Shown here: positions 51,051-59,393 of the stretch, piece after piece
Position numbering within the stretch: the stretch's first letter is position 1
How the letters are laid out: each line of letters begins with the position of its first letter
NCBI GenBank assembly: GCA_038239345.1
Contig: JBBSEX010000001.1
Span: 186,001 to 250,000, forward strand
DNA: 64,000 nucleotides
From: JBBSEX01 sp038239345
Lineage (GTDB): Bacteria; Acidobacteriota; Terriglobia; Bryobacterales; Bryobacteraceae
Direction of reading: 5' to 3'
Position numbers and translations under genes: made by a program
The notes under the pieces: model-generated
What the model was told of the DNA's origin: nothing
Databases searched by the model: none
What the model saw: the letters and a program-made list of their open reading frames with translations, nothing else

Positions 51051-53147
51051 TTACTTAGTGATGCCGACCTGTGTCATCAGCCACGCATATTCAAACGCGG
51101 TTTCCTTGAGACGGTCATACCGGCCGGATGCTCCGCCATGGCCCGCGCCCATATTGATTTTCAGCAACAGCGGATTCGTATCGGTCTTGACAGTGCGCAT
51201 ACGGGCCACATACTTCGCCGGTTCCCAATACATCACCTGGCTATCGTTGAGGCTGGTGGTCACCAGCATCGCCGGATATGCCCGCTTCTCCAAATTATCG
51301 TAGGGGCTATAGGTCTTCATATAGTCGAACGCTTCTTTCTCGTTCGGGTTACCCCACTCCAGATATTCGCCGGTGGTTAGAGGAAGACTCGAATCCATCA
51401 TCGTATTCATTACATCGACGAAGGGCACGGCAGAGTGCGCGGCGTGGAATAGATCGGGCCGCAGGTTCACCACGGCGCCGATCAATAGGCCGCCGGCGCT
51501 GCCGCCTTCAATCACCAGGCCGGACTTCGAAGTCCACTTGTCCTTGATCAAAAACTCCGCGCTGTCGATGAAGTCGAAGAACGTATTCTTCTTTTTCATC
51601 AGCATTCCGTCGTCATGCCAAGGTTCGCCCAGCTCGTTGCCACCGCGGATATGGGCGATCGCATAAGTCATCCCACGATCCAGCAGGCTTAGCCGTCCGC
51701 TAGAGAATGTCGCGGACATTCCGAGTCCGTAAGAACCGTACCCGTAGAGGAATAAGGGCGACTTGCCGTCGCGCTTGAATCCCTTTTTATAAACGATGGA
51801 GATCGGCACCTTCACGCCATCGCGCGCTACCGCCCACAGACGTTCGGTCGCGTACTTTGTGGGGTCGTATCCGCCGAGTACTTCCTGCTGCTTCAGCAAC
51901 GTGGCTTTCTGTGTTGCCATGTCGTAGTCATAGACGCTCGAAGGCGTGATCATGCTTTGATAGCTGTAGCGGAAAACGTGCGTGTCGTACTCCGGATTGC
52001 CCGCCGTGAATACAGCGTACACGGGTTCGGGGAAGGCGATGGCGTGCCACTTGCCGCTCTTAAAATCAAGAATGCGAATCCGCTCCAGGGCCTGCGACTT
52101 TTCCGAGACCGAGGCGTAATCCTTGAACAGTTCGATGCCTTCAATCAGCACATCGGCATGGTGCGGGATAAATTCTTTCCAGTTCGCGATGCTGGGATCG
52201 GAATCCGGCGCGGTGACAATCTTATAATTCTTGGCATCCTTATTGGTGCGGATGTAAAACAGGCCTTCGCGGTGATCGATGTCGTACTTGTGCTTCTTCT
52301 CGCGGGCCAGAAATACCTGTAGCGGATCGGCCGGTTTGTCCGCCGCCACGTAGCGCTCCTCGGTTGTATCGGTGCTGGCGAGGTGCAGGACGATGAATTT
52401 CTTGTCCAGCGTCTTCGAACAAAAGATGGAATAGAGATCGTCTTTTTCCTCATAAACCACCTGCGGCGCCGCCCCAAGCTCCTGCTTCATGAAGTGGTCG
52501 GAACGCTTGGTGACTTCGTCTTCAGTAGTAAAGAAAAGCGTCTTGTTGTCGTTGGCCCATTGCACGGAAGTGACGCGCGGAGCCGTGTCGGGCAGTAAGG
52601 CGCCGCTTCGCAGATCCTTTACGTGCAACTGATATTGGCGGAAGCCCGTGGTGTCCACGGTATAGGCCAGCAGGTTTGCGTCGTCGCTAACCTGAAACGC
52701 GGCCAGGCCGAGAAATGTATGACCCTTCGCCAGTTCATTCTGATCGAGTAGGATTTCTTCGGGCGCTTCCATCGTGCCCTTGCGGCGGCAAAAAATGGGA
52801 TACTGCTTGCCTTCTTCAGTGCGCGAAAAATAGAAATATTGGCCACGCCGGACTGGAACGCTTAGGTCGGTTTGCTTGATGCGCCCAAGCATCTCCTTAT
52901 AGAGCGAATCGGCAAACGGTTGAACGTCCTTCGTCATCGCTTCGGTGTAGGTGTTCTCGGCTTTCAGATAGTCGATTACTTCCGGGTTGGTCTTCTCTCG
53001 CAGCCAGAAATAATTGTCGCTAAAAGTCGCGCCGTGCCAGGTTTCGTGGTGTTCCGCTTTCTTGGCGGTGGGCGGCGTTATCGTCTCGGACTCAGCTAGG
53101 GTGCTCATTAGAATCACTGCGGCGGTAGCCAGGTAAGGGCAAGCCAT
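51051..53147 (-). CDS. Prolyl oligopeptidase-family (S9A) serine peptidase, oligopeptidase B-like
   Basis: The 698-residue protein has a signal peptide (ACPYLATAAVILMSTLAES) and a beta-propeller from SDNYFWLREKTNPEVIDYLK onward. The C-terminal alpha/beta-hydrolase domain has the nucleophile in GLVIEGGSAGGLLIGAVV and the catalytic His in INMGAGHGGASGRY. It cleaves short peptides after Pro or basic residues. I placed the start at the ATG at 53147, with AGAGAGGA upstream; an open frame continues to 53381 but reads through intergenic DNA. The gene lies 4 bp upstream of the alginate lyase gene, so they may be cotranscribed. Confidence 0.92.
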   Translation of the reverse strand: MACPYLATAAVILMSTLAESETITPPTAKKAEHHETWHGATFSDNYFWLREKTNPEVIDYLKAENTYTEAMTKDVQPFADSLYKEMLGRIKQTDLSVPVRRGQYFYFSRTEEGKQYPIFCRRKGTMEAPEEILLDQNELAKGHTFLGLAAFQVSDDANLLAYTVDTTGFRQYQLHVKDLRSGALLPDTAPRVTSVQWANDNKTLFFTTEDEVTKRSDHFMKQELGAAPQVVYEEKDDLYSIFCSKTLDKKFIVLHLASTDTTEERYVAADKPADPLQVFLAREKKHKYDIDHREGLFYIRTNKDAKNYKIVTAPDSDPSIANWKEFIPHHADVLIEGIELFKDYASVSEKSQALERIRILDFKSGKWHAIAFPEPVYAVFTAGNPEYDTHVFRYSYQSMITPSSVYDYDMATQKATLLKQQEVLGGYDPTKYATERLWAVARDGVKVPISIVYKKGFKRDGKSPLFLYGYGSYGLGMSATFSSGRLSLLDRGMTYAIAHIRGGNELGEPWHDDGMLMKKKNTFFDFIDSAEFLIKDKWTSKSGLVIEGGSAGGLLIGAVVNLRPDLFHAAHSAVPFVDVMNTMMDSSLPLTTGEYLEWGNPNEKEAFDYMKTYSPYDNLEKRAYPAMLVTTSLNDSQVMYWEPAKYVARMRTVKTDTNPLLLKINMGAGHGGASGRYDRLKETAFEYAWLMTQVGITK

Positions 53148-53178
53148 AAAATTCCTCTCTCTAAATTCATGCGGCTGA

Positions 53179-53322
53179 AATACCATTATTGAACGTAATG
53201 GGCGCGTCGCGCTCGCCGCCCCGGTGGTTGTTGGCGACAGGACTGTTGACGTTCGCCAGGGAGTGAGCGTAAGAATAGGGCGTATACGGCGCGTCGCCAA
53301 CGACGCATTGGAGACGGTGTAA
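53179..53322 (+). other. Short open frame, possible gene remnant or leader ahead of ICMT-like gene
   Basis: The frame is open from just after a TGA at 53176 to TAA at 53320, ending 3 bp before the next start. Its translation (VALAAPVVVGDRTVDVRQG, then SVRIGRIRRVANDALETV) has plausible coding composition, but no good start codon or recognised family. It could be the 3' end of a lost gene. Confidence 0.25.
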
Positions 53323-53325
53323 ACG

Positions 53326-53898
53326 ATGTTCCCCTCAACAGCCGTAATCATACATGGCATCTGGATCGCCGTCGGCATCATTTGGCTTGCCGGCTCGATT
53401 AGTTCAAAGAGTACGAAACGACAGGAGCCGAATCTGGCGCGTTTGTTTCACCTCACCCTAATGATCCTGGCATCCGTGCTCTTATTTACGAATGTTTTTC
53501 CCGCCCCGTTCCTACAGTCGCGAATTGTGCCGGACTCGACAGCGTCCGACCTCGCCGGTTTAACATTGACCCTCGCCGGATGCTTCCTTGCGGTTTGGGC
53601 TCGAGTCTTTTTGGGGGGCAATTGGAGTGCGCTCGTCACGCTGAAGAAGGATCATACTTTGATCCGCAGTGGCCCCTATGCCTTCGTCCGGCACCCTATT
53701 TATTCGGGTCTTTTGCTGGGGATGCTTGGGACGGCGATTGCCAGTGGGGAAGTACGCGGTTTCCTGGCGGTGGCCTTGGCGCTATTCGCCTGGTTAGGAA
53801 AATCGCAAGTGGAAGAACAGTTTATGACGGACCAGTTTGGCGCGGAATATCGCGAGTATCAGCATCGGGTAAAGCGCTTGATACCGTTTCTACTGTGA
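53326..53898 (+). CDS. Isoprenylcysteine carboxyl methyltransferase (ICMT/NnrU-like) family membrane protein
   Basis: The 190-residue protein has about five hydrophobic segments and the family signature near the C-terminus: IRSGPYAFVRHPIYSGLLLG, followed by EEQFMTDQFGAEYREYQHRV and KRLIPF. The Arg-His-Pro element binds S-adenosylmethionine. In bacteria such enzymes methylate lipids, isoprenoids or carboxylates; the substrate is unknown. A truncated MarR-type frame follows directly. Confidence 0.88.
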   Translation: MFPSTAVIIHGIWIAVGIIWLAGSISSKSTKRQEPNLARLFHLTLMILASVLLFTNVFPAPFLQSRIVPDSTASDLAGLTLTLAGCFLAVWARVFLGGNWSALVTLKKDHTLIRSGPYAFVRHPIYSGLLLGMLGTAIASGEVRGFLAVALALFAWLGKSQVEEQFMTDQFGAEYREYQHRVKRLIPFLL

Positions 53899-53899
53899 T

Positions 53900-54040
53900 G
53901 TCAGGCGAAGCAATAAAGCGGAAGAACTAGGCGCCTTAGCGCAAGAGATCGGTGAACACCGGATTGCCGTTCGTAATATTCTGCGTCAGCCGCTGGTAAC
54001 GGAATATGCGCGCGGGAATCTGACGCCGCCACAAACGTAA
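53900..54040 (+). pseudogene. Remnant of a MarR-family regulator (N-terminal part only)
   Basis: In frame, the DNA reads ELGALAQEIGEHRIAVRNIL and then RQPLVTEYARGNLTPPQT before a TAA. This resembles the N-terminal dimerisation helix and first turn of MarR-type regulators, which normally continue for about 110 more residues. There is no in-frame ATG in front, and the sequence ends before the helix-turn-helix. It looks like a decayed fragment. Similarity is judged by eye and not searched. Confidence 0.4.
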
Positions 54041-54044
54041 GCAG

Positions 54045-54341
54045 CTATTTGTCGGAAGCCGTGACAGTGTAAGCCGCCAGGTCGCCGTTAAATTCCTTTC
54101 GCGCTTCGATGGTAATCACGGTTCCGGCCACAATTTCCGTGGGCTGTATTTCCGTTTTGCCCTTCAGGAATTTCGTTTTTCGCGAACGCCGGAAACTGAC
54201 GGTCTCATCGTCGGACATTTGCACCAGGATTTCGGTTCTGGTGATTGCTCGCAGTGTGCCGCTGAATGTCGCCAGGGGCACTTTTATTGTCTGGGCCAGT
54301 AACGCCGTGGCCATCACATAAGTGATGAGGAATAATTTCAC
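54045..54341 (-). CDS. Small secreted protein of unknown function
   Basis: The 98-residue protein has a signal peptide (MKLFLITYVMATALLAQ). The mature part is beta-rich, with FSGTLRAITRTEILVQMSDD followed by ETVSFRRSRKTKFL and VAGTVITIEARKEF. This looks like a small OB- or SH3-like barrel, and I cannot name a family. It is coupled by ATGA to the upstream Gly-rich protein and probably acts with it in the envelope. Confidence 0.65.
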   Translation of the reverse strand: MKLFLITYVMATALLAQTIKVPLATFSGTLRAITRTEILVQMSDDETVSFRRSRKTKFLKGKTEIQPTEIVAGTVITIEARKEFNGDLAAYTVTASDK

Positions 54342-55048
54342 CGGAGCCTTTGGGTGATCGTAACCGAATCCTGCAGCCGGAAAGTCAGGCGGGTCTCTAC
54401 GGCGAGTCCCGTGGGCCGCCCGCGCGTCAGGAGTGTCGCACCCGTTCCCGCCGCGCCGCCTGCACCTGCTCCGATGGCCGCTCCTACGCCGCCACCGGCA
54501 ATCGCTCCGATCGCCGCGCCAAGAATTGTCGTACCGGCGATATTCGCTGCGTCCGCGCCATGTGTCGTCCGCCCCTTGCGTACGAAGTCCGCGGTGTGGA
54601 TGTCAATCTTCTGTCCGTCGGTCCCGTAAATCTTCGTCAGCTCCAAGGTCATCGTGGAGACTCCTTTTACCCGACCCGCTTTATGCATCTCGACAATGCG
54701 GCCATAGGCTCTGGCGCCCCGGGCGGCGACTACAAAGCCGTTCACCACCATCGGCTGATCGAGCCAAAGGGCGAAGACGTCGCCTTGAAAATTGTGATTC
54801 GTGGAAAGCGGCTCGGCCAGCCGGACAGAAATCAGCAGTCCTGCCGGAATGGTCACGCGGCGAGGCTCACCCGATGGCTGGGGGCGAGAATCAGGGCGCT
54901 GGGCGAGCGCTGGTTCTCGCGCGGGCGCGGGATCGGAAGCCGCAGGCTGCTGCTCGCCGGGCAGGATCGTCGGGGCCGTCTGGGCGGATAATAACCCGGA
55001 TACGGTTGCCGCGCCGCCCAGGAGTAATACGAGAATCTTGGTATTCAT
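54338..55048 (-). CDS. Secreted Gly-rich envelope protein of unknown function
   Basis: The 236-residue protein has a signal peptide (KILVLLLGGAATVSGLLSAQ) and a Pro/Ala linker. A beta domain follows with VTIPAGLLISVRLAEPLSTN, VFALWLDQPMVVNGFVVAAR and ARAYGRIVEMHKAGRVKG. A Gly/Ala membrane-like stretch near residues 180-215 (GTTILGAAIGAIAGGGVGAA) resembles glycine-zipper segments. The start at 55048 is chosen because the frame upstream to 55201 runs into the dusB gene. It overlaps the small secreted protein by 4 bp and diverges from dusB across 83 bp. Confidence 0.7.
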   Translation of the reverse strand: MNTKILVLLLGGAATVSGLLSAQTAPTILPGEQQPAASDPAPAREPALAQRPDSRPQPSGEPRRVTIPAGLLISVRLAEPLSTNHNFQGDVFALWLDQPMVVNGFVVAARGARAYGRIVEMHKAGRVKGVSTMTLELTKIYGTDGQKIDIHTADFVRKGRTTHGADAANIAGTTILGAAIGAIAGGGVGAAIGAGAGGAAGTGATLLTRGRPTGLAVETRLTFRLQDSVTITQRLR

Positions 55049-55131
55049 AGTCCCTACTCTTATAGGTTTAACGCGGCTCGGGGCAGGGAAGTTTCCATCC
55101 ATGGCCCCATTGCCGCTAAAATGTAATAAGC

Positions 55132-56145
55132 ATGGTTCTCTTTCCCGACCGGCTGGCGATTGGAGGCGTGCCCGTAGCCCCCGCCACCGTCCTTGCGCCA
55201 ATGGCGGGCGTCACCGACACCGTTTTTCGACGCCTGATTCGGGCCCAGGGGGGCTGCGGCCTCCTGATGACGGAGTTTACCAGCTCCCACGGCATCGTTG
55301 CGGCCAGTAAAGCGAGCGAGCCTACCCGCACCTTCCGTTATCTGGTGTTTCGCCCCGAAGAGCACCCGATCTCCGCTCAACTGTTTGGATCGGACCCGGT
55401 GGTGATGTCCAACGCCGCCAAATTCTGCCAGGACCTGGGCTTCGACGCCGTCGACATCAATTTCGGCTGCCCCGTTAATAAGGTTGTGAAGTGCAACGGC
55501 GGTTCCGGCCTGCTGCGCGACCTGCCGCTGGTGCAGCAGATCCTGGAAAAAGTTCGCGCCTCCATCGCCATTCCCTTGACCATGAAGTTCCGTTCGGGAT
55601 GGAGCGATCAGCATTTGGTTGCCGTGGAGATGGCGAAGCTTGCTGAAAATTCCGGCCTGCAAGCGATCGCGCTGCACCCCAGGACCCGTGAGCAGGGTTA
55701 CAGCGGTAAGGCCGATTGGACGCGTATCGCCGAGGTAAAGGCTGCCGTATCGATTCCAGTTATCGGCAATGGCGATATTCAGACGCCGGAAGATGCCGTA
55801 CGGATGGTGCGCGAAACGGGCTGCGACGCCGTGATGATCGGCCGCGCCGCTTCCTCCAATCCCTGGATTTTCCGCCAGATCGCCGACTACGTGAACACCG
55901 GCAAGTACGAAGTGCCAGCGGAACGCGCGCGCTATGAGATTATGCGGAAGTATTACACGATGTTGACCGAGCGCGATACGCCTGAGACCGTGGGCAAGAT
56001 GAAGCAGTTCGCCACCTACTTCACGCACGGCGTACGAAATGGGTCGAAGCTGCGGGTGGACATTTACCGGACGAACGATGCGGCCGAAATCCTCAATTTG
56101 GTGGACACCTTCTTTCAAACCGAATTGGAGGCAGAACTCGTCTAG
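55132..56145 (+). CDS. dusB: tRNA-dihydrouridine synthase DusB
   Basis: The 337-residue flavin TIM barrel reduces specific uridines of tRNA to dihydrouridine. It shows VLAPMAGVTDTVFRRLIRAQ for FMN binding, VDINFGCPVNKVVKCNGGSG with the conserved Cys region, ALHPRTREQGYSGKADW for tRNA contact, and IGNGDIQTPEDAVRMVRETG and MIGRAASSNPWIF near the C-terminus. Length and motifs fit the DusB branch. The ATG at 55132 is well supported. It stands alone ahead of an ECF sigma operon 84 bp downstream. Confidence 0.94.
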   Translation: MVLFPDRLAIGGVPVAPATVLAPMAGVTDTVFRRLIRAQGGCGLLMTEFTSSHGIVAASKASEPTRTFRYLVFRPEEHPISAQLFGSDPVVMSNAAKFCQDLGFDAVDINFGCPVNKVVKCNGGSGLLRDLPLVQQILEKVRASIAIPLTMKFRSGWSDQHLVAVEMAKLAENSGLQAIALHPRTREQGYSGKADWTRIAEVKAAVSIPVIGNGDIQTPEDAVRMVRETGCDAVMIGRAASSNPWIFRQIADYVNTGKYEVPAERARYEIMRKYYTMLTERDTPETVGKMKQFATYFTHGVRNGSKLRVDIYRTNDAAEILNLVDTFFQTELEAELV

Positions 56146-56229
56146 GCTAATCCGGGGCGGCATGGCCCGGAATTCTTTTCGCCATCGCTATCTGAGCCAT
56201 GGTGTTGCATTTGGCCGAATTTTCTTCCG

Positions 56230-56826
56230 ATGATTAATAAAGGCGGGCTGAGCGGCGAGGAACAATCCGAGTTAGCTGAGCAAATCAAGCGGGGCAACCC
56301 TGCCGCCGAGACGAAGTTCGTTCAAACATTCAACGATCGCGTTTTTGTAATGATTTTGTCACGCGTGCGCGATCGGGAATCCGCGCGCGAGGTTACGCAG
56401 GAAGTGCTGATGTCGGCGGTGAATTCCTTGCGTAACGGTCAGGTTCGGCGAACGGAAAACCTGGCTGGGTTTGTTTATGGAACGGCGCGCAATTTAGCCA
56501 ACAATCATTTACGGAGTATTTCTCAACAGCGCGAAGAACCGCTCGACTGGGATTTCCCGCTGGCGGCTCCCGAAGAAAATTTTGAGACTACCGAGCGCCT
56601 GCGGTTGGTGCACAAAGCCCTGGATCAAATGGAGGCGCTCGATCGTAAGGTGCTGCTACTCACCTTGATAGATGGAATGAAGCCCGGGGAAATTGGCGGT
56701 AAATTAGGATTAACGTCGGAAGTGGTACGGCAAAGAAAGTCGCGGGCGTTAAAAAAGGTTATCGAAAGGATCCAGCAATTGTCACAAAAAGTGATCCCGA
56801 TGCCACCTAGAGCTAGAGCCACATGA
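56230..56826 (+). CDS. ECF-type RNA polymerase sigma factor
   Basis: The 198-residue protein has region 2 at about 28-95 (FVQTFNDRVFVMILSRVRDR and AREVTQEVLMSAV) and region 4 at about 128-180 (DQMEALDRKVLLLTLIDGMK, then PGEIGGKLGLTSEVVRQRKS). It is the first gene of a unit in which the second gene, overlapping by ATGA, encodes a zinc-finger anti-sigma. It therefore probably reports envelope stress or another external signal. It is distinct from the sigma factor near the left end of the window. Confidence 0.9.
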   Translation: MINKGGLSGEEQSELAEQIKRGNPAAETKFVQTFNDRVFVMILSRVRDRESAREVTQEVLMSAVNSLRNGQVRRTENLAGFVYGTARNLANNHLRSISQQREEPLDWDFPLAAPEENFETTERLRLVHKALDQMEALDRKVLLLTLIDGMKPGEIGGKLGLTSEVVRQRKSRALKKVIERIQQLSQKVIPMPPRARAT

Positions 56827-57584
56827 CCTGCGACGACATTCAAGGCCAGAACGTAATAGAGAATTACCTCTCGGGCGATTTGCCGGAAGTGGAACGCGAT
56901 GCGTTTGAGGCGCATTACTTCGAATGTGCCGCATGTTTTGGAGAATTACAGAACCACCGCCTCTTGAGAACCGCTCTCCGCCAGCGGGCCGGCGCGATTC
57001 GCACCGAACGCACGGAAAGGCCGCAATGGCTGTGGATGGCCACCGTAGCCGCCGCGGCTTTGCTCGTATGCGCTCTTGTCTGGCAGACCCGTCCGCACGC
57101 GGCGACAATCTCTCCGGCACTTGCCGTTCTAAACTCGTCGCCCACCGGGCCGTCCTTGAAGCCAGCGAATGAGCCGCCGTTTATGCTGTTGGCGCGAGTT
57201 GAGCCACCCATATATGCGGGAGCCCATCTGCGCGGCGCGGGGGACGATCGTGAATTTTCAGCGGCGATGAAGCTTTATTCCGCGGGAAATTATTCGGGTG
57301 CTATCGCCGGGCTCCAACCCCTTGCCGATTCCGCCGCGGCATCTTTCTATCTAGGGATTTCCTATGCGATGAGCGGTGAACCGGCGCAGGCCGAGCGGGC
57401 TTATCGTGCTGTCATCGCTCAGGGCGATACGCCTTATCTGGAGGTTGCCCGCTTCTATCTGGCAAAGGCATTGCTGGTCCAGCAGGATGCCAAAGGATCC
57501 GCGTCGGAGCTACGCAAAGTAGTGGCGCTGCATGGCGACCGCGAGGCGGAAGCGCTTCTGCTGCTGAAACAACTCCCAAAATAA
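56823..57584 (+). CDS. Anti-sigma factor with zinc finger and TPR-like C-terminal part
   Basis: The 253-residue protein begins with an anti-sigma zinc finger: Cys3 and the AHYFECAACF element (HxxxCxxC). One transmembrane helix follows at about 69-88 (WMATVAAAALLVCALVWQ). The periplasmic part contains TPR-like helices: FSAAMKLYSAGNYSGAIAGL, SFYLGISYAMSGEPAQAERA and LEVARFYLAKALLVQQDAKG. It would hold the sigma factor at the membrane and release it when the outer domain senses its signal. It is coupled to the sigma gene by a 4-bp overlap. Confidence 0.85.
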   Translation: MTCDDIQGQNVIENYLSGDLPEVERDAFEAHYFECAACFGELQNHRLLRTALRQRAGAIRTERTERPQWLWMATVAAAALLVCALVWQTRPHAATISPALAVLNSSPTGPSLKPANEPPFMLLARVEPPIYAGAHLRGAGDDREFSAAMKLYSAGNYSGAIAGLQPLADSAAASFYLGISYAMSGEPAQAERAYRAVIAQGDTPYLEVARFYLAKALLVQQDAKGSASELRKVVALHGDREAEALLLLKQLPK

Positions 57585-57639
57585 TTTTCGAAAGTATTCC
57601 GCCGGACGTGGCATTTCCTCAGCGAAGGAGAACACGCAA

Positions 57640-58626
57640 ATGCAGTTTTCGAAAAGTATTCTCGCGCTGTCCGTTCTTGGCGGACTCGCTTGCCAGGCCG
57701 CTGAATATCGGGTTACCGGCCCTTACTCGCACGACAATCTTTCCATCTTCCTCATCCATGGCGCCAACCGGATGAACAAGCAGTTCCTCACCCTGCAGGA
57801 AGCCATGACGCAACATAAAGTTGTGGTCTATGAAACCGGCAACGTCAATCGGCTGGCGGTCGAGAACGTCTCATCGGACGAAGACATCTACATCCAATCC
57901 GGGGATATTGTCAAAGGCGGCCAGCAGGATCGGGTATTGAAGGACGACATCATCCTGCAATCGAAATCGGGCCGGGTGGCGGTGGATTCGTTCTGCGTGG
58001 AGCATGGCCGTTGGACGCAACGGGGGAACGAACAGGCGCGGGCCTTTGGCAGTTCGGCGCAGTCGATTGCCAGCAAAGACTTGAAAATCGCGGTGCGGCA
58101 AAAAGCCGATCAGCAACAGGTTTGGGACAAAGTCGCCGAAATGCAGTCCCGGCTCAGTTCCAATTTAAAAGCGTCGGTCGCTGCCCCGGCATCGGCTACC
58201 AGCTTGCAGTTGACGCTCGAGAATGAAAACGTTAAGAACTCGGCGGATACATACAAGCGCGATTTCACGTCCATCTTAAGCGGGCAGGGCGATGTGGTGG
58301 GCTATGCGTTCGCCGTGAACGGCAAGATCAGCAGCGCCGACGTTTATGCTTCAAACGATCTCTTTCGCAAGCTCTGGCCGAAGTTACTGGAAGCTAGCAT
58401 TGTCGAAGCAATCGCCGGCAGGCGGGGGAATGAGCGATTCGACGAGCCGGCGAAATCAAGCGTCACCGAGGCGCTGAACTCACCGCGCGCCATCGCTGGT
58501 CCGGAGCAGCAAGTGAACGCCCGCACGGCCAGCACGAAGAAGGAATCGGACAGCACACTGATGTTTGAGACAAAGGATAAAGGGCAAAGAGACGCCTGGA
58601 TTCATCGCAGCTATATTTCCAAATAG
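57640..58626 (+). CDS. ARPP-1 domain (DUF6569-type) secreted protein
   Basis: The 328-residue protein starts after AAGGAG and has a signal peptide (SKSILALSVLGGLACQA). The central domain matches ARPP-1: NLSIFLIHGANRMNKQFLTL, VVVYETGNVNRLAVENVSSD, DIYIQSGDIVKGGQQDRVLK, VDSFCVEHGRWTQRG. The domain was named from its association with ARG and rhodanese/phosphatase proteins, and its molecular role is unknown. The gene is 55 bp downstream of the anti-sigma gene and may be part of its regulon. Confidence 0.78.
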   Translation: MQFSKSILALSVLGGLACQAAEYRVTGPYSHDNLSIFLIHGANRMNKQFLTLQEAMTQHKVVVYETGNVNRLAVENVSSDEDIYIQSGDIVKGGQQDRVLKDDIILQSKSGRVAVDSFCVEHGRWTQRGNEQARAFGSSAQSIASKDLKIAVRQKADQQQVWDKVAEMQSRLSSNLKASVAAPASATSLQLTLENENVKNSADTYKRDFTSILSGQGDVVGYAFAVNGKISSADVYASNDLFRKLWPKLLEASIVEAIAGRRGNERFDEPAKSSVTEALNSPRAIAGPEQQVNARTASTKKESDSTLMFETKDKGQRDAWIHRSYISK

Positions 58627-58634
58627 CCGGTCGA

Positions 58635-59393
58635 TCAGCGGAATAAAATCTCCACCGTATTCCTTACGTATTGCTCGTCGGCCAGTAACTCCGTGGCTTC
58701 TGGAGGGAACTCCACCAGGGAACGAAAATAACCGGCGAGATCGTGAAACAAAGCGATGCGAGCCGCGGGTTGCAGCTGCTCGCGACGCAGCAGGGCATCG
58801 AGTGAGACGGCGGCGATCTCTGGCGTTACACGTTGTCGAAGCCGGGCCGCGAGATGGCGATGGGCGAGCAGGGAATTGAACTTGCCGCCCAGAATCTGAT
58901 CGAGATCCGGCTGCCGGACGCGGCTGCTGCGAACCACGATTGTGTTCGCCGCCAGGTCTCCCAGGCGCTGCATTCGTTGCGTAAGAAGGCAACTGGCGCC
59001 GCCCACCAGATAGAGCACCGGTAGCCCGTCCACCACCCGCAACAGGTTCCGCATCACAATCTGGCTGAGCCGTAAACGCAGCCCCTGCTGATCCATCACG
59101 CGCAGTTGCAGCAGTCGTTTGCCTATTGTCTGCCCACGAAAAATCCACTCCGCGGTAATTCCATAACCGATAGAGATGACGAAATATCCAAGTGCGGTAA
59201 GTCCCCGCACGGCATCGGAGCCGATTAATTCAAAGGCGCCCAGAACGCGATTGAGAAGCGCGGTTGCCACGGAAATGCAAGCCACATCGATGATCCAAGC
59301 CAGGCAGCGGACTATGGGTCCGGCGAGTGGCAGAGAGAAAAGAATTCCTTCCGGCGTGCGAACCTGGACGGCGCTGAATCTAGTGAGACTCAA
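58635..59393 (-). CDS. RDD family membrane protein
   Basis: The 252-residue protein has the RDD-family N-terminal half: AWIIDVACISVATALLNRVL, ITAEWIFRGQTIGKRLLQLR and MDQQGLRLRLSQIVMRNLLR, with two to three helices. The C-terminal cytoplasmic tail of about 110 residues is rich in Arg and Leu. RDD proteins are small membrane proteins, some acting as cation antiporters and most of unknown role. It is the last gene of the MoxR operon and overlaps the SpoIIM-like gene by 14 bp. Confidence 0.86.
   Translation of the reverse strand: MSLTRFSAVQVRTPEGILFSLPLAGPIVRCLAWIIDVACISVATALLNRVLGAFELIGSDAVRGLTALGYFVISIGYGITAEWIFRGQTIGKRLLQLRVMDQQGLRLRLSQIVMRNLLRVVDGLPVLYLVGGASCLLTQRMQRLGDLAANTIVVRSSRVRQPDLDQILGGKFNSLLAHRHLAARLRQRVTPEIAAVSLDALLRREQLQPAARIALFHDLAGYFRSLVEFPPEATELLADEQYVRNTVEILFR

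Noticed and set aside
51051..53381. Longer prolyl oligopeptidase starting at 53381
   Set aside because: The first 78 residues would come from the intergenic region, and a clean signal peptide with a ribosome site begins at 53147.
55060..56163. A 367-residue open frame antisense to dusB
   Set aside because: dusB is unmistakable on the other strand, and the antisense product has low-complexity His/Gly composition.
58480..59148. A 222-residue minus-strand frame
   Set aside because: It overlaps the ARPP-1 gene end and the RDD gene in another frame. Its sequence has no family pattern, while the RDD protein is clearly coded.
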